Source: Bradyrhizobium sp. CCBAU 51765
GTDB taxonomy: Bacteria > Pseudomonadota > Alphaproteobacteria > Rhizobiales > Xanthobacteraceae
Direction: 5' to 3'
Assembly (NCBI RefSeq): GCF_015291725.1
Contig: NZ_CP030038.1
Span: forward strand, 4,515,001-4,579,000
DNA: 64,000 bases
This document shows, in pieces, positions 41,030 through 49,777 of this stretch. Each line of letters opens with the position of its first letter. The first letter of the stretch is position 1. The position numbers and the translations under genes are program-made. The notes below the pieces were generated by a model. That model ran no database searches, was not told the origin of the DNA, and saw only the letters and a list, made by a program, of their open reading frames with translations.

Positions 41030-41815
41030 TTACGCTTCAAGCGTCGGCGGCTCGAACCAGTTCGTCAGCGACAACCCACCGTCAACGACGAAGGCCGCGC
41101 CGGTGACGTAGGCGGAGAGCTTGTTCGACAGCACCGTGAGCGCCATCGGCACGAGGTCCTTGGCCTCGCCGAGACGCCCGAGCGGAATGTGGCGCGCCAG
41201 CGCGGGATCCGCGACGAATCCGCCGGCCGCGATCGCGCCGGGCACCAGTGCGTTGACGCGGATATCGTGGCGGCCAAATGTCTTGGCCAACTCCTTCACC
41301 AGCATCGCCATGGCCGCCTTCGCCGTCGAATAATGCGCCAGGTTGCGCGGGGTGCCCGCATGCAGCGAGGTCAGAAACAGGAACGAGCCCGGTCGTTTCG
41401 CCGCGATCAGCCGCTTTGCGAGTTCACGCCCCAGGTGAAAGCCGGCATCGAGATTGACGGCATGCATTTCCTGCCAGGTCCTGCGATCGACCGCGAGGGC
41501 ATGATCGGCCTCCCGTCGCGGCGGCGAGGCGCTATGGACGAAATGGGTGACCTCGCCCAGCGCTGCGTGTGCGGCAGCGAGCAGTTCGTCGCAGGCCTCG
41601 AGCCTGGCGAGATCGCCGACCCAGGGCACGGCCAGAGCGGGCTGCTCGCTGGCGCTGATCGCGGCACGCACCCTCTCCGCGCTCACATCGGCGAACATGG
41701 TGCGGACGCCCTCACCGACCAAGCCCAGCGCGATCGCGCGGCCAATACCATTGCCCGCGCCGGTGACGAGCGCGGTGTCGCGTGCGGGATCGAACGGCGA
41801 ACTGAACAGGCTCAT
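41030..41815 (-). CDS. SDR-family oxidoreductase
   Basis: This 261-residue NAD(P)-dependent dehydrogenase has the classical short-chain layout: cofactor loop TGAGNGIGRAI (about residues 18-28), catalytic Ser at 150 (FLTSLHAG), Tyr 162 and Lys 166 (YSTAKAAM), and a C-terminal GAAFVVDGGLSL. The substrate is unknown. Family members act on alcohols, sugars, steroids or acyl carriers. The start at 41815 has CGGAG upstream. A longer frame to 41887 starts without a site. No operon partner. Divergent from the next small secreted-protein gene. Confidence 0.9.
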   Translation of the reverse strand: MSLFSSPFDPARDTALVTGAGNGIGRAIALGLVGEGVRTMFADVSAERVRAAISASEQPALAVPWVGDLARLEACDELLAAAHAALGEVTHFVHSASPPRREADHALAVDRRTWQEMHAVNLDAGFHLGRELAKRLIAAKRPGSFLFLTSLHAGTPRNLAHYSTAKAAMAMLVKELAKTFGRHDIRVNALVPGAIAAGGFVADPALARHIPLGRLGEAKDLVPMALTVLSNKLSAYVTGAAFVVDGGLSLTNWFEPPTLEA

Positions 41816-41942
41816 GTTGTGCTCCGAGGCTGGGAGGCGGCAGGTTAGCCCACCGCCCGGACCGACGACAATCGCGCCGCGCGCCATTGCGGAGCGGCGC
41901 GCCGGGCGCTAGCCTCTCAAAAAAACGGAGGAGGTTCCAGGG

Positions 41943-42335
41943 ATGCGCACCGGTTTTCTGATGACGGGCCTGTTGCTGCTGGCTGCGCCGGTCCAAGCTG
42001 GCGACGCGCCGCCGCGATCGACCTATGTGACGATGGTCTTGCAGGCCTTTGCCGCCAAGGTCGAGTGCCCCAACACGGACCTCGTCTATCAGGACCTCGT
42101 GCAGAGGGCGCAGCAGATGCACTTGCCCGACGGCACCACCGAGAAGGTGCGCAAAGCGATCGCCTGGATGCACACCGGCGGCAAGATGGGCGAGAAGCAG
42201 GACGATGACTTGATGGTTGAGGTCGCGGTCGCGACCCAGGCTACCGACCTGGACCAGCGCCGGCTCGGCATGCCCGGCTGGTGCGAAGCCCAAAAGACCA
42301 ACCTCGCCGGCCTGATCCGCAGCAAGGGCGGCTAA
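41943..42335 (+). CDS. secreted protein, Rap1-like helical, unknown function
   Basis: This 130-residue product is not named. It has a signal peptide (residues 1-20, ending VQAG) and an all-helical mature part with two Cys (VECPNTD and GWCEAQ) that could form a disulfide. The stretch TTEKVRKAIAWMHTGGKMG lies between helices. It is preceded by GGAGG at a good distance. The next element downstream is a copy of the GCATGATC repeat that starts at the stop codon. Periplasmic location is inferred. Confidence 0.6.
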   Translation: MRTGFLMTGLLLLAAPVQAGDAPPRSTYVTMVLQAFAAKVECPNTDLVYQDLVQRAQQMHLPDGTTEKVRKAIAWMHTGGKMGEKQDDDLMVEVAVATQATDLDQRRLGMPGWCEAQKTNLAGLIRSKGG

Positions 42336-42434
42336 AGCATGATCCGGAAAAGTGCGCAGCGGTTTTCCGAAAAGATCATGCTTGAACAACAACCTAAAGC
42401 GCGATGACGATTCATCCTAATCGCATCGCGCCAT
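42336..42434. repeat. GCATGATCCGGAA palindromic element, copy B
   Basis: This is the most regular copy: arms GCATGATC ... GATCATGC around TTTTCCGAAAAG, then a second dyad GCGCGATG ... CATCGCGC. It starts one base after the stop of the preceding gene. Confidence 0.85.
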
Positions 42435-42551
42435 AGCGAGCCCTGGCTTTTCGCCGCATTAAGCACTCCGCGACGGAACCGCTGGCCCGGCCCAAAATCG
42501 TCACAATCCTCGAAAGCATGCGACCTCTTCGAATTCGAACAGGAGGTCCTC

Positions 42552-42800
42552 ATGCGGAGTATCCATTTCGTTTTCGCCAGCGCGATTGCGGCGGCCGCGG
42601 TGCTGATCGCGCCCGCACAGGCGAGGAATGCCGACGCCCAGAAAGGCGAGGAAAAATCCACCCCGTCCTCATGCAGTGCCTATCAGCAGGCGCCGGACGG
42701 CTCGTGGGAGCCACTCCCCTGCAAGGCGACAGGCGAGCGCGGGCAGCCGCAGACACAGAACCGCACGTCGCCGCAAGGCAGCGATCGTGGGGAGCGTTGA
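42552..42800 (+). CDS. small secreted protein, unknown function
   Basis: This 82-residue product has a signal peptide (residues 1-24, ending AQARNA). The mature part has two Cys (SSCSAYQQ and LPCKATG), spaced by 15, likely a disulfide around GSWEPLP. The C-terminus is polar (Gln, Thr, Arg). AGGAGG eight bases upstream fixes the ATG. The gene stands alone. No family is recognised. Confidence 0.6.
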   Translation: MRSIHFVFASAIAAAAVLIAPAQARNADAQKGEEKSTPSSCSAYQQAPDGSWEPLPCKATGERGQPQTQNRTSPQGSDRGER

Positions 42801-42821
42801 AGGCGCCCGCGCTTACGAATG

Positions 42822-43007
42822 TCAGCTCTGATGCGGGCCGCGCATGATCTTCATGGCGTCCACGATGTGACGCCATTCCCTGGCCTCGTCGGTCTCGCCG
42901 CGGCCCTCGCAGGCCTGGGCCTGCTCGGCGGCTTTCGCAATCGCAGCAAGTCCGTGCTGTTCGAGCATCTGCCGGGCAACGGTATGAACCTGGACCTCGG
43001 ACATCAT
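42822..43007 (-). CDS. small helical protein, unknown function
   Basis: This 61-residue product is all-helical in appearance. It starts MMSEVQVHTVARQMLEQHGL and runs through AKAAEQAQACEGRGETDEARE to a C-terminal WRHIVDAMKIMRG, each shown in part. It has one cysteine and no signal. GGGAG before the ATG at 43007 supports the start (ATG 43004 is adjacent). It lies 21 bp from the convergent small secreted gene. No family recognised. Confidence 0.55.
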   Translation of the reverse strand: MMSEVQVHTVARQMLEQHGLAAIAKAAEQAQACEGRGETDEAREWRHIVDAMKIMRGPHQS

Positions 43008-43190
43008 GGGCGCTCTCCCGCTTGAGGGAACTGCGGTGCAGCGCACAACTGCCACCGCGGGTGTCTCACAACGATCGAGGCCCCGAGCTCGTTCCGTCCC
43101 GTCGATGTGAGCCCAAGACAAAGGCGGCCCGCCATGCCCGGCGGACCGCCTTCTCACCCACCCCAAACGGAAGTCTGCGGCCGCGTCCCC

Positions 43191-43472
43191 CTACGCGACA
43201 GCCACCTTCTTGCGTTCGAAATCGTTGGGGACCTCGATGTCGACCTCCAGGGTCGAGACCTCGTCGCCGCGCTCGAGCCGCACGATGACCTTGGTCGGAT
43301 CCAGCGTCACATGCCTGGACACGACGGCGAGAATTTCCTCACGCAGCACGCCGAGCAGATCCGGCTGGCCACGCATCCCGCGCTCATGGGCAAGCAGGAT
43401 CTGCAGCCGTTCGCGCGCGACGGGTGCCGAGGCCTTCTTACCGCGGAGAAGTCGAAGCAGACCCATGCTCAT
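43191..43472 (-). CDS. minE: cell division topological specificity factor MinE
   Basis: This 93-residue protein matches MinE: N-terminal amphipathic segment MGLLRLLRGKK, a MinD-stimulating helix (about 15-32, APVARERLQILLAHERG), and a C-terminal dimer domain with LREEILAVVSRHV and VIVRLERGD. MinE drives pole-to-pole oscillation of MinCD and frees the mid-cell for division. Its ATG overlaps the minD stop by four bases (ATGA), typical of minCDE. Confidence 0.95.
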   Translation of the reverse strand: MSMGLLRLLRGKKASAPVARERLQILLAHERGMRGQPDLLGVLREEILAVVSRHVTLDPTKVIVRLERGDEVSTLEVDIEVPNDFERKKVAVA

Positions 43473-44284
43473 GCAGCCCTCCGTCGCAGCAAACGATCCA
43501 TCAGACCTCTGCGCTCGGCAGGAACATGCATCGTCACGTTCTCGCCGCAGAGGCGCTTGGCCGCGTCCATATAGGCTCGCGCCGGCGCTCCATCCGCGTT
43601 CGACAAGGTCACGGGCGTGCCGACGTTGGACGCCTTCAACACGTCCTGGCTCTCGGGGATGATGCCGAGCAAGGGCGTGGCAAGGATCTCGAGGATGTCG
43701 TCGATGGTCAGCATCTCGCCGCGCGCAGCACGCGAGGGATCGTAGCGGGTGATGAGGATGTGCTTCTCGACGCGCTCGCCCTTCTCGGCCCGCACCGTCT
43801 TGGAATCGAGCATGCCGATGATGCGGTCGGAATCGCGCACCGAGGAAACTTCCGGATTGGTGACGATCACGGCCTCGTCGGCAAAGCGCATCGCCATGGA
43901 GGCGCCGCGCTCGATGCCGGCCGGGCTGTCGCAGATCACCCAGTCGAAACGGCCGCGCAGATCGTCGATGACCTTGCCGACGCCCTCTTCCGTCAACGCG
44001 TCCTTGTCGCGGGTTTGCGATGCCGGCAGCAGCCAGAGATTCTCCAGCCGCTTGTCGCGGATCAGTGCCTGCGGCAACTTCGCAACGCCCTGCACCACGT
44101 TGATGAGGTCGAACACCACGCGGCGTTCGGCGCCCATCACGAGGTCGAGATTGCGCAGGCCGACGTCGAAATCGACGACGACGACCTTGTCGCCACGTTG
44201 CGCGAGCGCTGCTCCCAGCGCGGCGGTCGTCGTGGTCTTGCCGACCCCGCCCTTGCCTGATGTCACGACCAGTACCTTACTCAT
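43469..44284 (-). CDS. minD: septum-site-determining ATPase MinD
   Basis: This 271-residue protein is MinD, a deviant Walker A ATPase. SGKGGVGKTTTTAALGAAL begins at residue 9, with Lys at 11 and 16. Switch and Walker B regions are VVVDFDVGLRNLD (about 36-48) and VICDSPAGIE. The C-terminus ends with a basic amphipathic helix (RRGLMDRLLRR), which is the membrane-targeting sequence. It binds ATP, docks on the membrane, recruits MinC and oscillates with MinE. It lies between minC (22 bp upstream) and minE (overlap). Confidence 0.97.
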   Translation of the reverse strand: MSKVLVVTSGKGGVGKTTTTAALGAALAQRGDKVVVVDFDVGLRNLDLVMGAERRVVFDLINVVQGVAKLPQALIRDKRLENLWLLPASQTRDKDALTEEGVGKVIDDLRGRFDWVICDSPAGIERGASMAMRFADEAVIVTNPEVSSVRDSDRIIGMLDSKTVRAEKGERVEKHILITRYDPSRAARGEMLTIDDILEILATPLLGIIPESQDVLKASNVGTPVTLSNADGAPARAYMDAAKRLCGENVTMHVPAERRGLMDRLLRRRAA

Positions 44285-44305
44285 CTGAAATGTCTCCTTT
44301 GCTGG

Positions 44306-45004
44306 TCAGTTCAGTGCTGTGATTCGCATGGTATTCCCCTGCAGCCAGGCCTGCGCCGGCTTGCCGCGCAAGGCCTCGTCGATGTCGTCGGCAGTCTGAT
44401 AAAACCCATCGATTGCAAGCAATTCGGCTTCGATCTTCTGACAATAGATGCGCGCGCTGGTGTGACCGTTCACGCCTGCCATGGCGCGGCCGCGCAGCGC
44501 GCCGTAGACGTGGATGGAGCCGCCGGCAACGACCTCGGCGCCGGAGCCGACCGAGCCGAGAATGGTGACGTCGCCCTCCGGGAAGATCACGGTCTGGCCC
44601 GAGCGCACGGGGTTTTCGAGGAGCAACGAGGTCGGCTTGGGCTCGGCCTTCACCTCGGCCTTCTTCGGCGCGCTCGGCTCGACCACGCAGCTGCGCCCGC
44701 CCGACAAGAGCGGCGGCATGATGGGGGTCAGCCGGCCCTCCTCCACCCCTTCGATGCCGAGGACGCGAATGTTGCGGTCCTGAAGGCTGGTGAGCAGATG
44801 GCCGATGCCGGCCTGGCTGAGATCGACCGAGGACAGATCGATCACCACGGGCCGGCCGGCAAAGAAGCCCGGCGATCGCGCGATGGTGGCGTCGATCTCA
44901 TGCAGCCAGTCCTGGACCGGAACCGTCGGCGTGAATACGAACGCCACATAGGAGCGCCCGCGCAGGCGCACCATTTGACGTTGGACTTTTGCTGCAGCCT
45001 CCAT
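44306..45004 (-). CDS. minC: septum-site-determining protein MinC
   Basis: This 232-residue protein is MinC, which blocks FtsZ assembly away from mid-cell. The N-terminal domain (about 10-105) has RGRSYVAFVFTPT and PVVIDLSSVDLSQAG. A Pro/Lys-rich linker with KAEVKAEPKP follows. The C-terminal beta-helix (about 130-232) carries VRSGQTVIFPEGDVTILG, SGAEVVAGGSIHVYGALRG and the MinD-binding GHTSARIYCQKIEAELLAI. It is the first gene of the minCDE operon. Confidence 0.95.
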   Translation of the reverse strand: MEAAAKVQRQMVRLRGRSYVAFVFTPTVPVQDWLHEIDATIARSPGFFAGRPVVIDLSSVDLSQAGIGHLLTSLQDRNIRVLGIEGVEEGRLTPIMPPLLSGGRSCVVEPSAPKKAEVKAEPKPTSLLLENPVRSGQTVIFPEGDVTILGSVGSGAEVVAGGSIHVYGALRGRAMAGVNGHTSARIYCQKIEAELLAIDGFYQTADDIDEALRGKPAQAWLQGNTMRITALN

Positions 45005-45161
45005 AGCGGCCGACTCGTTCCCTGTTATTGAATGGTTAACGATGCGGCGGATATGGTTAACGGCCGGTTAATTCTCCATGGAGTTACGTAGGCTGGGGGC
45101 TCGGGCTAGCTGGCGAGATGGGCGGGGCACGTTGGGCGGATGTTCTCGCCCAGCATAACGC

Positions 45162-45264
45162 TGTCATCGCCCGCGAAGGCGGGCGATCCAGTACTCCGAG
45201 ACGGTTGTGGGTCAGTCGAAAGGCCGCGGCGTACTGGATGCCCCGGTCACGCCGGGGCATGACA
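45162..45264. repeat. TGTCAT...ATGACA element with internal dyads
   Basis: Terminal TGTCAT (45162-45167) and ATGACA (45259-45264) enclose GC hairpins and the arms ATCCAGTAC (45186-45194) / GTACTGGAT (45231-45239). It lies between minC (upstream side) and the ABC binding-protein gene, where I see no gene. Confidence 0.75.
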
Positions 45265-45286
45265 CCGCGCGTGGGGCAGGCGCCCC

Positions 45287-46303
45287 CTACTTCTTCACCT
45301 TGCTCGCATCCATCTTGATGCCGGGATCCAGCATCTTGGTCGTGAACGCCGTGGTCACGTCGAACGGCTTCTCCATGCCGAGATAGGTCTGGACCAGCTC
45401 GTAGTCCTTCTTCATCCGCTCGCCGTCGATCCAGCCGAGACCCTTGGTGGTCGTGAACTCATCCGTCATCAGGAATTTGATGCGCTCCCACTGGCGCTCC
45501 TGGTTGGCCCGGTCGAGCCCCGAGACCTGCTCGAGCAGCGCGTTCAGGCACGGAGCCACGTCGGCGACGCAGGCCGCAAAGGCTTTCTGCGTGACGCGCA
45601 CGAAATCTTCGACGACCTTCGGGTTCTTCTGCAGATAAGCGCCGTTGACGATCAGGGAATTGCCGTAGGGGTTGAGCCCGATGTCCTTCCAGTTGACGTA
45701 GCCGAGATCGGGACCGAACTCGATGACCTTCAGGTCGTGCTCGTTGTAGAAGTCGCTGATGATATCGACGGTGTGGCTCTTCAGTGCAGCGATCTTGGCG
45801 GTCGGTCCGACATTGACGAAGCCGACGGAATCGGGCGCAAGCCCCGCCGCCTTGGCGAAGGCCGGCCACATCACGCGTGAGGCATCGCCGGGCGGGTTGC
45901 CGATCTTGTGCCCGGCGAAATCCTTCACGCCGTTCACGCCGTAGCTCTTCAGCCAATAGAAAGTCTGGCCGGTATTGGCATAGACGCTCATCACCGCAAC
46001 CGTGTCGGCGCCCTTGCTCTTGGCCACCAGCATGGTGGCGAGATCGGCGACGCCGAAGGGCGAGCCGCCGGAGCCAACCTTGGCCGCGGAGACGCCGGAG
46101 CCCTTGCCGGTCTCGATGGTGAGGTCGATGCCCGCCTTCTCGTACCAGCCCTGCGCCTTGGCGTAATAATACGGCGAGTGGTCGGCCGTCGGCGTCCAGT
46201 TCAGGATCAGATTGACGGCCTCCCCCGCATGCGCGGGCATCGCCGTCGCACCGAGCGCCAGAGCCAACACCAGGGCCGAGCCCGCCGCCTGCAAACGCTT
46301 CAT
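45287..46303 (-). CDS. ABC transporter substrate-binding protein, NMT1/THI5-like (NitT/TauT type)
   Basis: This 338-residue periplasmic protein has a signal peptide (residues 1-26, ending PAHA) and the NMT1/THI5-like fold. It starts LNWTPTADHSPYYYAKAQGW and has GKGSGVSAAKVGSGGSPFGV and NPPGDASRVMWPAFAK. Members bind nitrate, sulfonates, riboflavin or pyrimidine precursors, so the ligand is not fixed. Four Tyr/Trp residues in the first 45 suggest an aromatic or ring ligand. It is divergent from tetR, with a dyad in between. The cognate permease and ATPase genes lie on the other strand beyond tetR. Confidence 0.9.
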   Translation of the reverse strand: MKRLQAAGSALVLALALGATAMPAHAGEAVNLILNWTPTADHSPYYYAKAQGWYEKAGIDLTIETGKGSGVSAAKVGSGGSPFGVADLATMLVAKSKGADTVAVMSVYANTGQTFYWLKSYGVNGVKDFAGHKIGNPPGDASRVMWPAFAKAAGLAPDSVGFVNVGPTAKIAALKSHTVDIISDFYNEHDLKVIEFGPDLGYVNWKDIGLNPYGNSLIVNGAYLQKNPKVVEDFVRVTQKAFAACVADVAPCLNALLEQVSGLDRANQERQWERIKFLMTDEFTTTKGLGWIDGERMKKDYELVQTYLGMEKPFDVTTAFTTKMLDPGIKMDASKVKK

Positions 46304-46385
46304 CGCATCTCTCCTCGTTGCCGCGACCCGGCTTGTCGCTCTCCCCTTGTGAGGATACCAATGCAACAAGCCCGCCCTCCACTTG

Positions 46386-46402
46386 TCAACTGTTTGGTTG
46401 GA
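46386..46402. promoter_or_regulatory. TetR operator-like site between the binding protein and tetR
   Basis: TCAAC-TGTTT-GGTTG lies directly before the tetR start and between the divergent genes. It has the same TCAAC-N5-GGTTG form as the site at 47052-47067, so TetR may repress both sides. Confidence 0.5.
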
Positions 46403-46403
46403 A

Positions 46404-47051
46404 ATGCCCGCAAAACGATCTGGCGACACCGTGCCGCAGCGCCGCGACCCCGTCGCCACCCGCAGGAAGCTCCTGACCGCGGCGCGCCAGGAATTCGCCC
46501 GGCACGGCTTTGCGGGCGCCCGCGTCGACGAGATCGCCGAGCGCGCCGGCGTCAACAAGCAGCTCGTCTACCACTATTTCGGCGACAAGGACGCGCTCTA
46601 CCTTGCCGTGCTCGAATGGGTCTATGAGGACATCCGCGAGCAGGAGCGCAGGCTCAATCTCGAAGGCCTGCCGCCGGAGAAGGCGATCCGCAAGCTGATC
46701 GAGGCATCGTTCGATCACCTGGCAGCAAACCCTGATTTCATCGTGCTTCTGAACGACGAGAACCGCGGCGGCGCCCGTCATGTCCGCGGCTCGACCCGGC
46801 TGGAGGCGATGCACTCGCCGCTCGTCAAAAGCGTCTCCCACATCCTCAACGAGGGGGTGCGATCTGGCGTATTCCGCAAGGGGATCGATCCCGTCCAGCT
46901 CTACATCTCCATTGCGGGCCTCAGCTATTTCTTCTTCTCCAACACGCCGACGCTGTCGGCGATCTTCGGCAAAGACCTGTCGAGCCGGGCCCAGCGGCGC
47001 GCCCGCCGCCGGCACGTCGCCGACCTCGTGCTCCAGTCGCTCCGACCCTAA
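46404..47051 (+). CDS. TetR-family transcriptional regulator
   Basis: This 215-residue repressor has the TetR HTH at residues 20-68, with RRKLLTAARQEFARHGFAG and DEIAERAGVNKQLVYHYFGD (quoted separately). A helical ligand-binding domain follows. I choose ATG 46404, since a TTG start at 46383 would run through the probable operator. It sits between the divergent binding-protein gene and the permease gene. Two similar dyads, one on each side of it, suggest it controls both units and senses the transported compound or a product. Confidence 0.9.
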   Translation: MPAKRSGDTVPQRRDPVATRRKLLTAARQEFARHGFAGARVDEIAERAGVNKQLVYHYFGDKDALYLAVLEWVYEDIREQERRLNLEGLPPEKAIRKLIEASFDHLAANPDFIVLLNDENRGGARHVRGSTRLEAMHSPLVKSVSHILNEGVRSGVFRKGIDPVQLYISIAGLSYFFFSNTPTLSAIFGKDLSSRAQRRARRRHVADLVLQSLRP

Positions 47052-47067
47052 TCAACCAACTGGTTGA
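47052..47067. promoter_or_regulatory. TetR operator-like site before the permease gene
   Basis: TCAACCAACTGGTTGA is an almost perfect 16-bp palindrome, one base after the tetR stop. It shares TCAAC-N5-GGTTG with the site at 46386-46402 and would allow TetR control of the permease-enzyme operon. Confidence 0.55.
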
Positions 47068-47134
47068 AACTTCCCTCGAGTCCGGCTAGGCTCGCGAACC
47101 GCGGCAGGTGGCTGTCGGCAACAGGGAGCAGGCG

Positions 47135-47905
47135 GTGGCAGGAGACGGGGCACGCACCTCGCGCAGCTTTGCGATCATCCTGATCGTGCACCTCGCCGTG
47201 CTCGTGCTGTGGCAGGTCGCGGTCGACGCCTTCCAGGTCCCGAAATTCATCCTGCCCTCCCCGCTTGCGACAATCCAGACGTTGGGGACCACAGGCTATG
47301 CCTGGGGCGCCAACACGCTGGTGACGGCGGTCGAGATCCTCGGCGGCTTCGCGCTCGGCGCCTTCGTCGGCGTCGCGCTCGCCGTGATCTTCAGCTGGGC
47401 GCCGCTGCTCAGCCTCGTGCTGCTGCCGCTGTTCGTCACGCTGAACATGATTCCGAAAGTGGCGCTTGGCCCGCTCTTCATCGTCTGGTTCTCCTATGGC
47501 ATCGTGCCGAACATCCTGATCGCCTTCAGCATCTGCTTCTTCCCGATCCTGCTCACCACCGCGCGCGGCCTGCGCGAGGTCGAGCCGGACCTGCTCGATC
47601 TCGTCAAATCGCTGCGCGGCTCGCGCTGGACTCTGTTCCGCAAGATCCAGCTGCCGGGATCGCTGCCCTACATCTTCTCCGGGATGAAGGTCGGCGCCAT
47701 CCTCGCGGTCGCCGGTGCCATCGTCGGCGAGTTCATCGCCTCCGAGCGCGGGCTCGGCTACCTCATGATCCAGGTGCAGTCCTCGCTCGACACGCCCGCG
47801 ATGGTGATGGCGGTCGTGCTGCTGACGCTGCTTGGTGTCGCTCTCTACGGCCTGGTCCTCGCCCTCGAACGCATGTTCGTGGTCGGCGATGCCAGGCAGA
47901 CCTGA
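47135..47905 (+). CDS. ABC transporter permease (NitT/TauT type)
   Basis: This 256-residue membrane protein has six hydrophobic segments and the binding-protein-dependent permease motif near residues 158-180, EVEPDLLDLVKSLRGSRW, the EAA-type loop that contacts the ATPase. The N-terminal helix is AIILIVHLAVLVLWQVAV. I choose GTG 47135 because GGGAG lies seven bases upstream. A GTG at 47108 is also in frame. It is the first gene of an operon ending in the ATPase, and pairs with the binding protein at 45287-46303. Confidence 0.9.
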   Translation: MAGDGARTSRSFAIILIVHLAVLVLWQVAVDAFQVPKFILPSPLATIQTLGTTGYAWGANTLVTAVEILGGFALGAFVGVALAVIFSWAPLLSLVLLPLFVTLNMIPKVALGPLFIVWFSYGIVPNILIAFSICFFPILLTTARGLREVEPDLLDLVKSLRGSRWTLFRKIQLPGSLPYIFSGMKVGAILAVAGAIVGEFIASERGLGYLMIQVQSSLDTPAMVMAVVLLTLLGVALYGLVLALERMFVVGDARQT

Positions 47906-47925
47906 AGACCAAGGACGACGAATCC

Positions 47926-48963
47926 ATGCTGCTCACCCGCCAGACGCTGCCGAAGACCATCCCTGACATCGCTGCGCTCGACGATCTCCTGTGCCGGCCG
48001 AGCCAGGCCCTGATCGACGACCTGAAGAAGGTCGAGGGCGACATCATGATCCTCGGCGTCGCCGGCAAGATGGGCCCGACCCTGGCAGGCCTTGCGAAGG
48101 CCGCCGCGCCGGATCGCCGTGTCATCGGCGTCGCCCGCTTCAGCGAAGCCGGCGTGAAGGACTGGCTGCACGCGCGCGGGATCGAAACGATCAACTGCGA
48201 CCTGATGGACGAGAAGGCGATTGCAGCGCTGCCCAAGGCGCCGAACATCGTCTTCATGGCCGGCCGCAAGTTCGGCGCCGAGGGCGATCTGTCGCTGACC
48301 TGGGCGATGAACGCGCATGTCCCGGCGCTGGTCGCGCAGGCTTTCCCCTCCTCGCGCATCGTGGCGTTCTCGACCGGCTGCATCTATCCGTTCGTGCCCG
48401 TCGACGGCAAAGGCTCGAGCGAGGACATGGCGCCGAACCCGCCCGGCGAATACGCCCAGTCCTGCGTCGGCCGCGAGCGCATGTTCGAATATTTTTCGCA
48501 CAAGTTCGGCACGCCGGGGCGCCTTTTCCGCCTCAACTACGCGATCGACATGCGCTATGGCGTGCTGCACGACATCGCGACGAAAGTGCTGACGGGCACG
48601 CCGATCGACGTCAGCCTCGGCCATGTCAACTTCATCTGGCAGGGCGATGCGTCCTCCCAGGCGCTGCGCTGCCTGGCGCATTGCACGACGCCGACCTCGC
48701 CGATCAACGTCAGCGGCCACGAGATCCTCGCGGTACGCGATCTCGCGGCAAAGTTCGGCGCAAGGTTCGGCCGCGCGCCGGTGCTAACGGGCAAGGAAGA
48801 GCCGACGGCGTGGCTGACCGACACGTCGAAGGCGGTCGAACTGTTCGGCCTGCCCGTCGTTGATACCGAGCAACTGATCGCCTGGACGGCGGACTGGGTC
48901 TCGCGCGCCATGCCGAGCCTCGGCAAGCCCACCAAATACGAGGTGCGCGATGGACGCTATTGA
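47926..48963 (+). CDS. NAD-dependent epimerase/dehydratase-like protein
   Basis: This 345-residue protein has a Rossmann fold with a modified glycine motif, ILGVAGKMGPTLAGL (about residues 42-56), and VARFSEAGVK near 75. The catalytic region shows STGCIYPFVPVDGKG (about 148-162), then EYAQSCVGRERMFEY, where the usual YxxxK Tyr position is occupied by C, so the activity may differ from classical epimerases. It is extended compared with sugar epimerases at the N-terminus by ~35 residues. It lies inside the TetR-ABC operon, so it should act on the imported compound. Confidence 0.75.
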   Translation: MLLTRQTLPKTIPDIAALDDLLCRPSQALIDDLKKVEGDIMILGVAGKMGPTLAGLAKAAAPDRRVIGVARFSEAGVKDWLHARGIETINCDLMDEKAIAALPKAPNIVFMAGRKFGAEGDLSLTWAMNAHVPALVAQAFPSSRIVAFSTGCIYPFVPVDGKGSSEDMAPNPPGEYAQSCVGRERMFEYFSHKFGTPGRLFRLNYAIDMRYGVLHDIATKVLTGTPIDVSLGHVNFIWQGDASSQALRCLAHCTTPTSPINVSGHEILAVRDLAAKFGARFGRAPVLTGKEEPTAWLTDTSKAVELFGLPVVDTEQLIAWTADWVSRAMPSLGKPTKYEVRDGRY

Positions 48964-49771
48964 CGGCCCGGCCGTCATCAAGCTCAGCGAGCAGGATGCG
49001 ATCGCCGGGCTGGCGCTTTCGACGGAAGCGCACTGGAACCAGACCGAAGAGGACTGGCGCATCTTCCTGCGCGACGGAGTCGTGTTCGGCATCCGCGATG
49101 GCGCGCGACTGGTCGCAACCGCGGCCCTGTTGCCCTATTCCGGCAACAATGCGTGGATCAGCATGGTCCTGGTGACGGAAAGCCATCGCCGACGCGGTCT
49201 TGCCACGCGGCTTGTCGATGCCTGCCTCGAGGCGGCGCGCAAGGACGGGCTGACGTGCTGGCTCGATGCGACGCCCGACGGCGCCCGGGTCTATGGCCCG
49301 CTCGGCTTCACCCCGACCTCACAATTGCGCCGGCTGAAGCTGGTGAAATCCAGGTCCGTGTCCGGGCAAGCGCCGTCAACCGCAACGCTCGACGCGCTTT
49401 GCGATCGGGACCGGCGCGCGACCGGCCTCGACCGCACTGCCCTTCTCTCGGCGTTCGCACAGCGACCCGGCTCGCGCATCGTCACCGCGAACGGCGCCAT
49501 CGCACTGGTGCGGGACGGGCGAGCCGCACGCCATATCGGCCCGTTGTTCGCCGATCACACCACAGCCGCGCTGGCCCTGGTTGGCGCGATTGCAGCATCG
49601 GAGACCAGCCCGCTCCTGATCGACGCCGTCGCATCGCAAAGCCAGTTCCTGGACGGGTTGACCGCGTCCGGCTGGACCATCGAACGCCCCTTCCAGCGGA
49701 TGCGTCTCGGCCGCGCCACCGCCATGGCCGAGGAAATGCCATTTGCCGTCGCCGGCCCCGAATTCGGATAG
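48950..49771 (+). CDS. GNAT-family N-acetyltransferase
   Basis: This 273-residue protein begins with a GNAT domain. Motif A, WISMVLVTESHRRRGLATRLV (about residues 64-84, quoted by span), contains the acetyl-CoA loop RRRGLA, and LDATPDGARVYGPLGF is motif B. The second half (about 135-273) is a further domain, ending SGWTIERPFQRMRLG, typical of two-domain GNAT proteins such as those with a GNAT-like C-terminal half. It overlaps the upstream enzyme gene by 14 bp, so they are coupled. The acetyl acceptor is unknown. Confidence 0.85.
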   Translation: MDAIDGPAVIKLSEQDAIAGLALSTEAHWNQTEEDWRIFLRDGVVFGIRDGARLVATAALLPYSGNNAWISMVLVTESHRRRGLATRLVDACLEAARKDGLTCWLDATPDGARVYGPLGFTPTSQLRRLKLVKSRSVSGQAPSTATLDALCDRDRRATGLDRTALLSAFAQRPGSRIVTANGAIALVRDGRAARHIGPLFADHTTAALALVGAIAASETSPLLIDAVASQSQFLDGLTASGWTIERPFQRMRLGRATAMAEEMPFAVAGPEFG

Positions 49772-49777
49772 GACATC

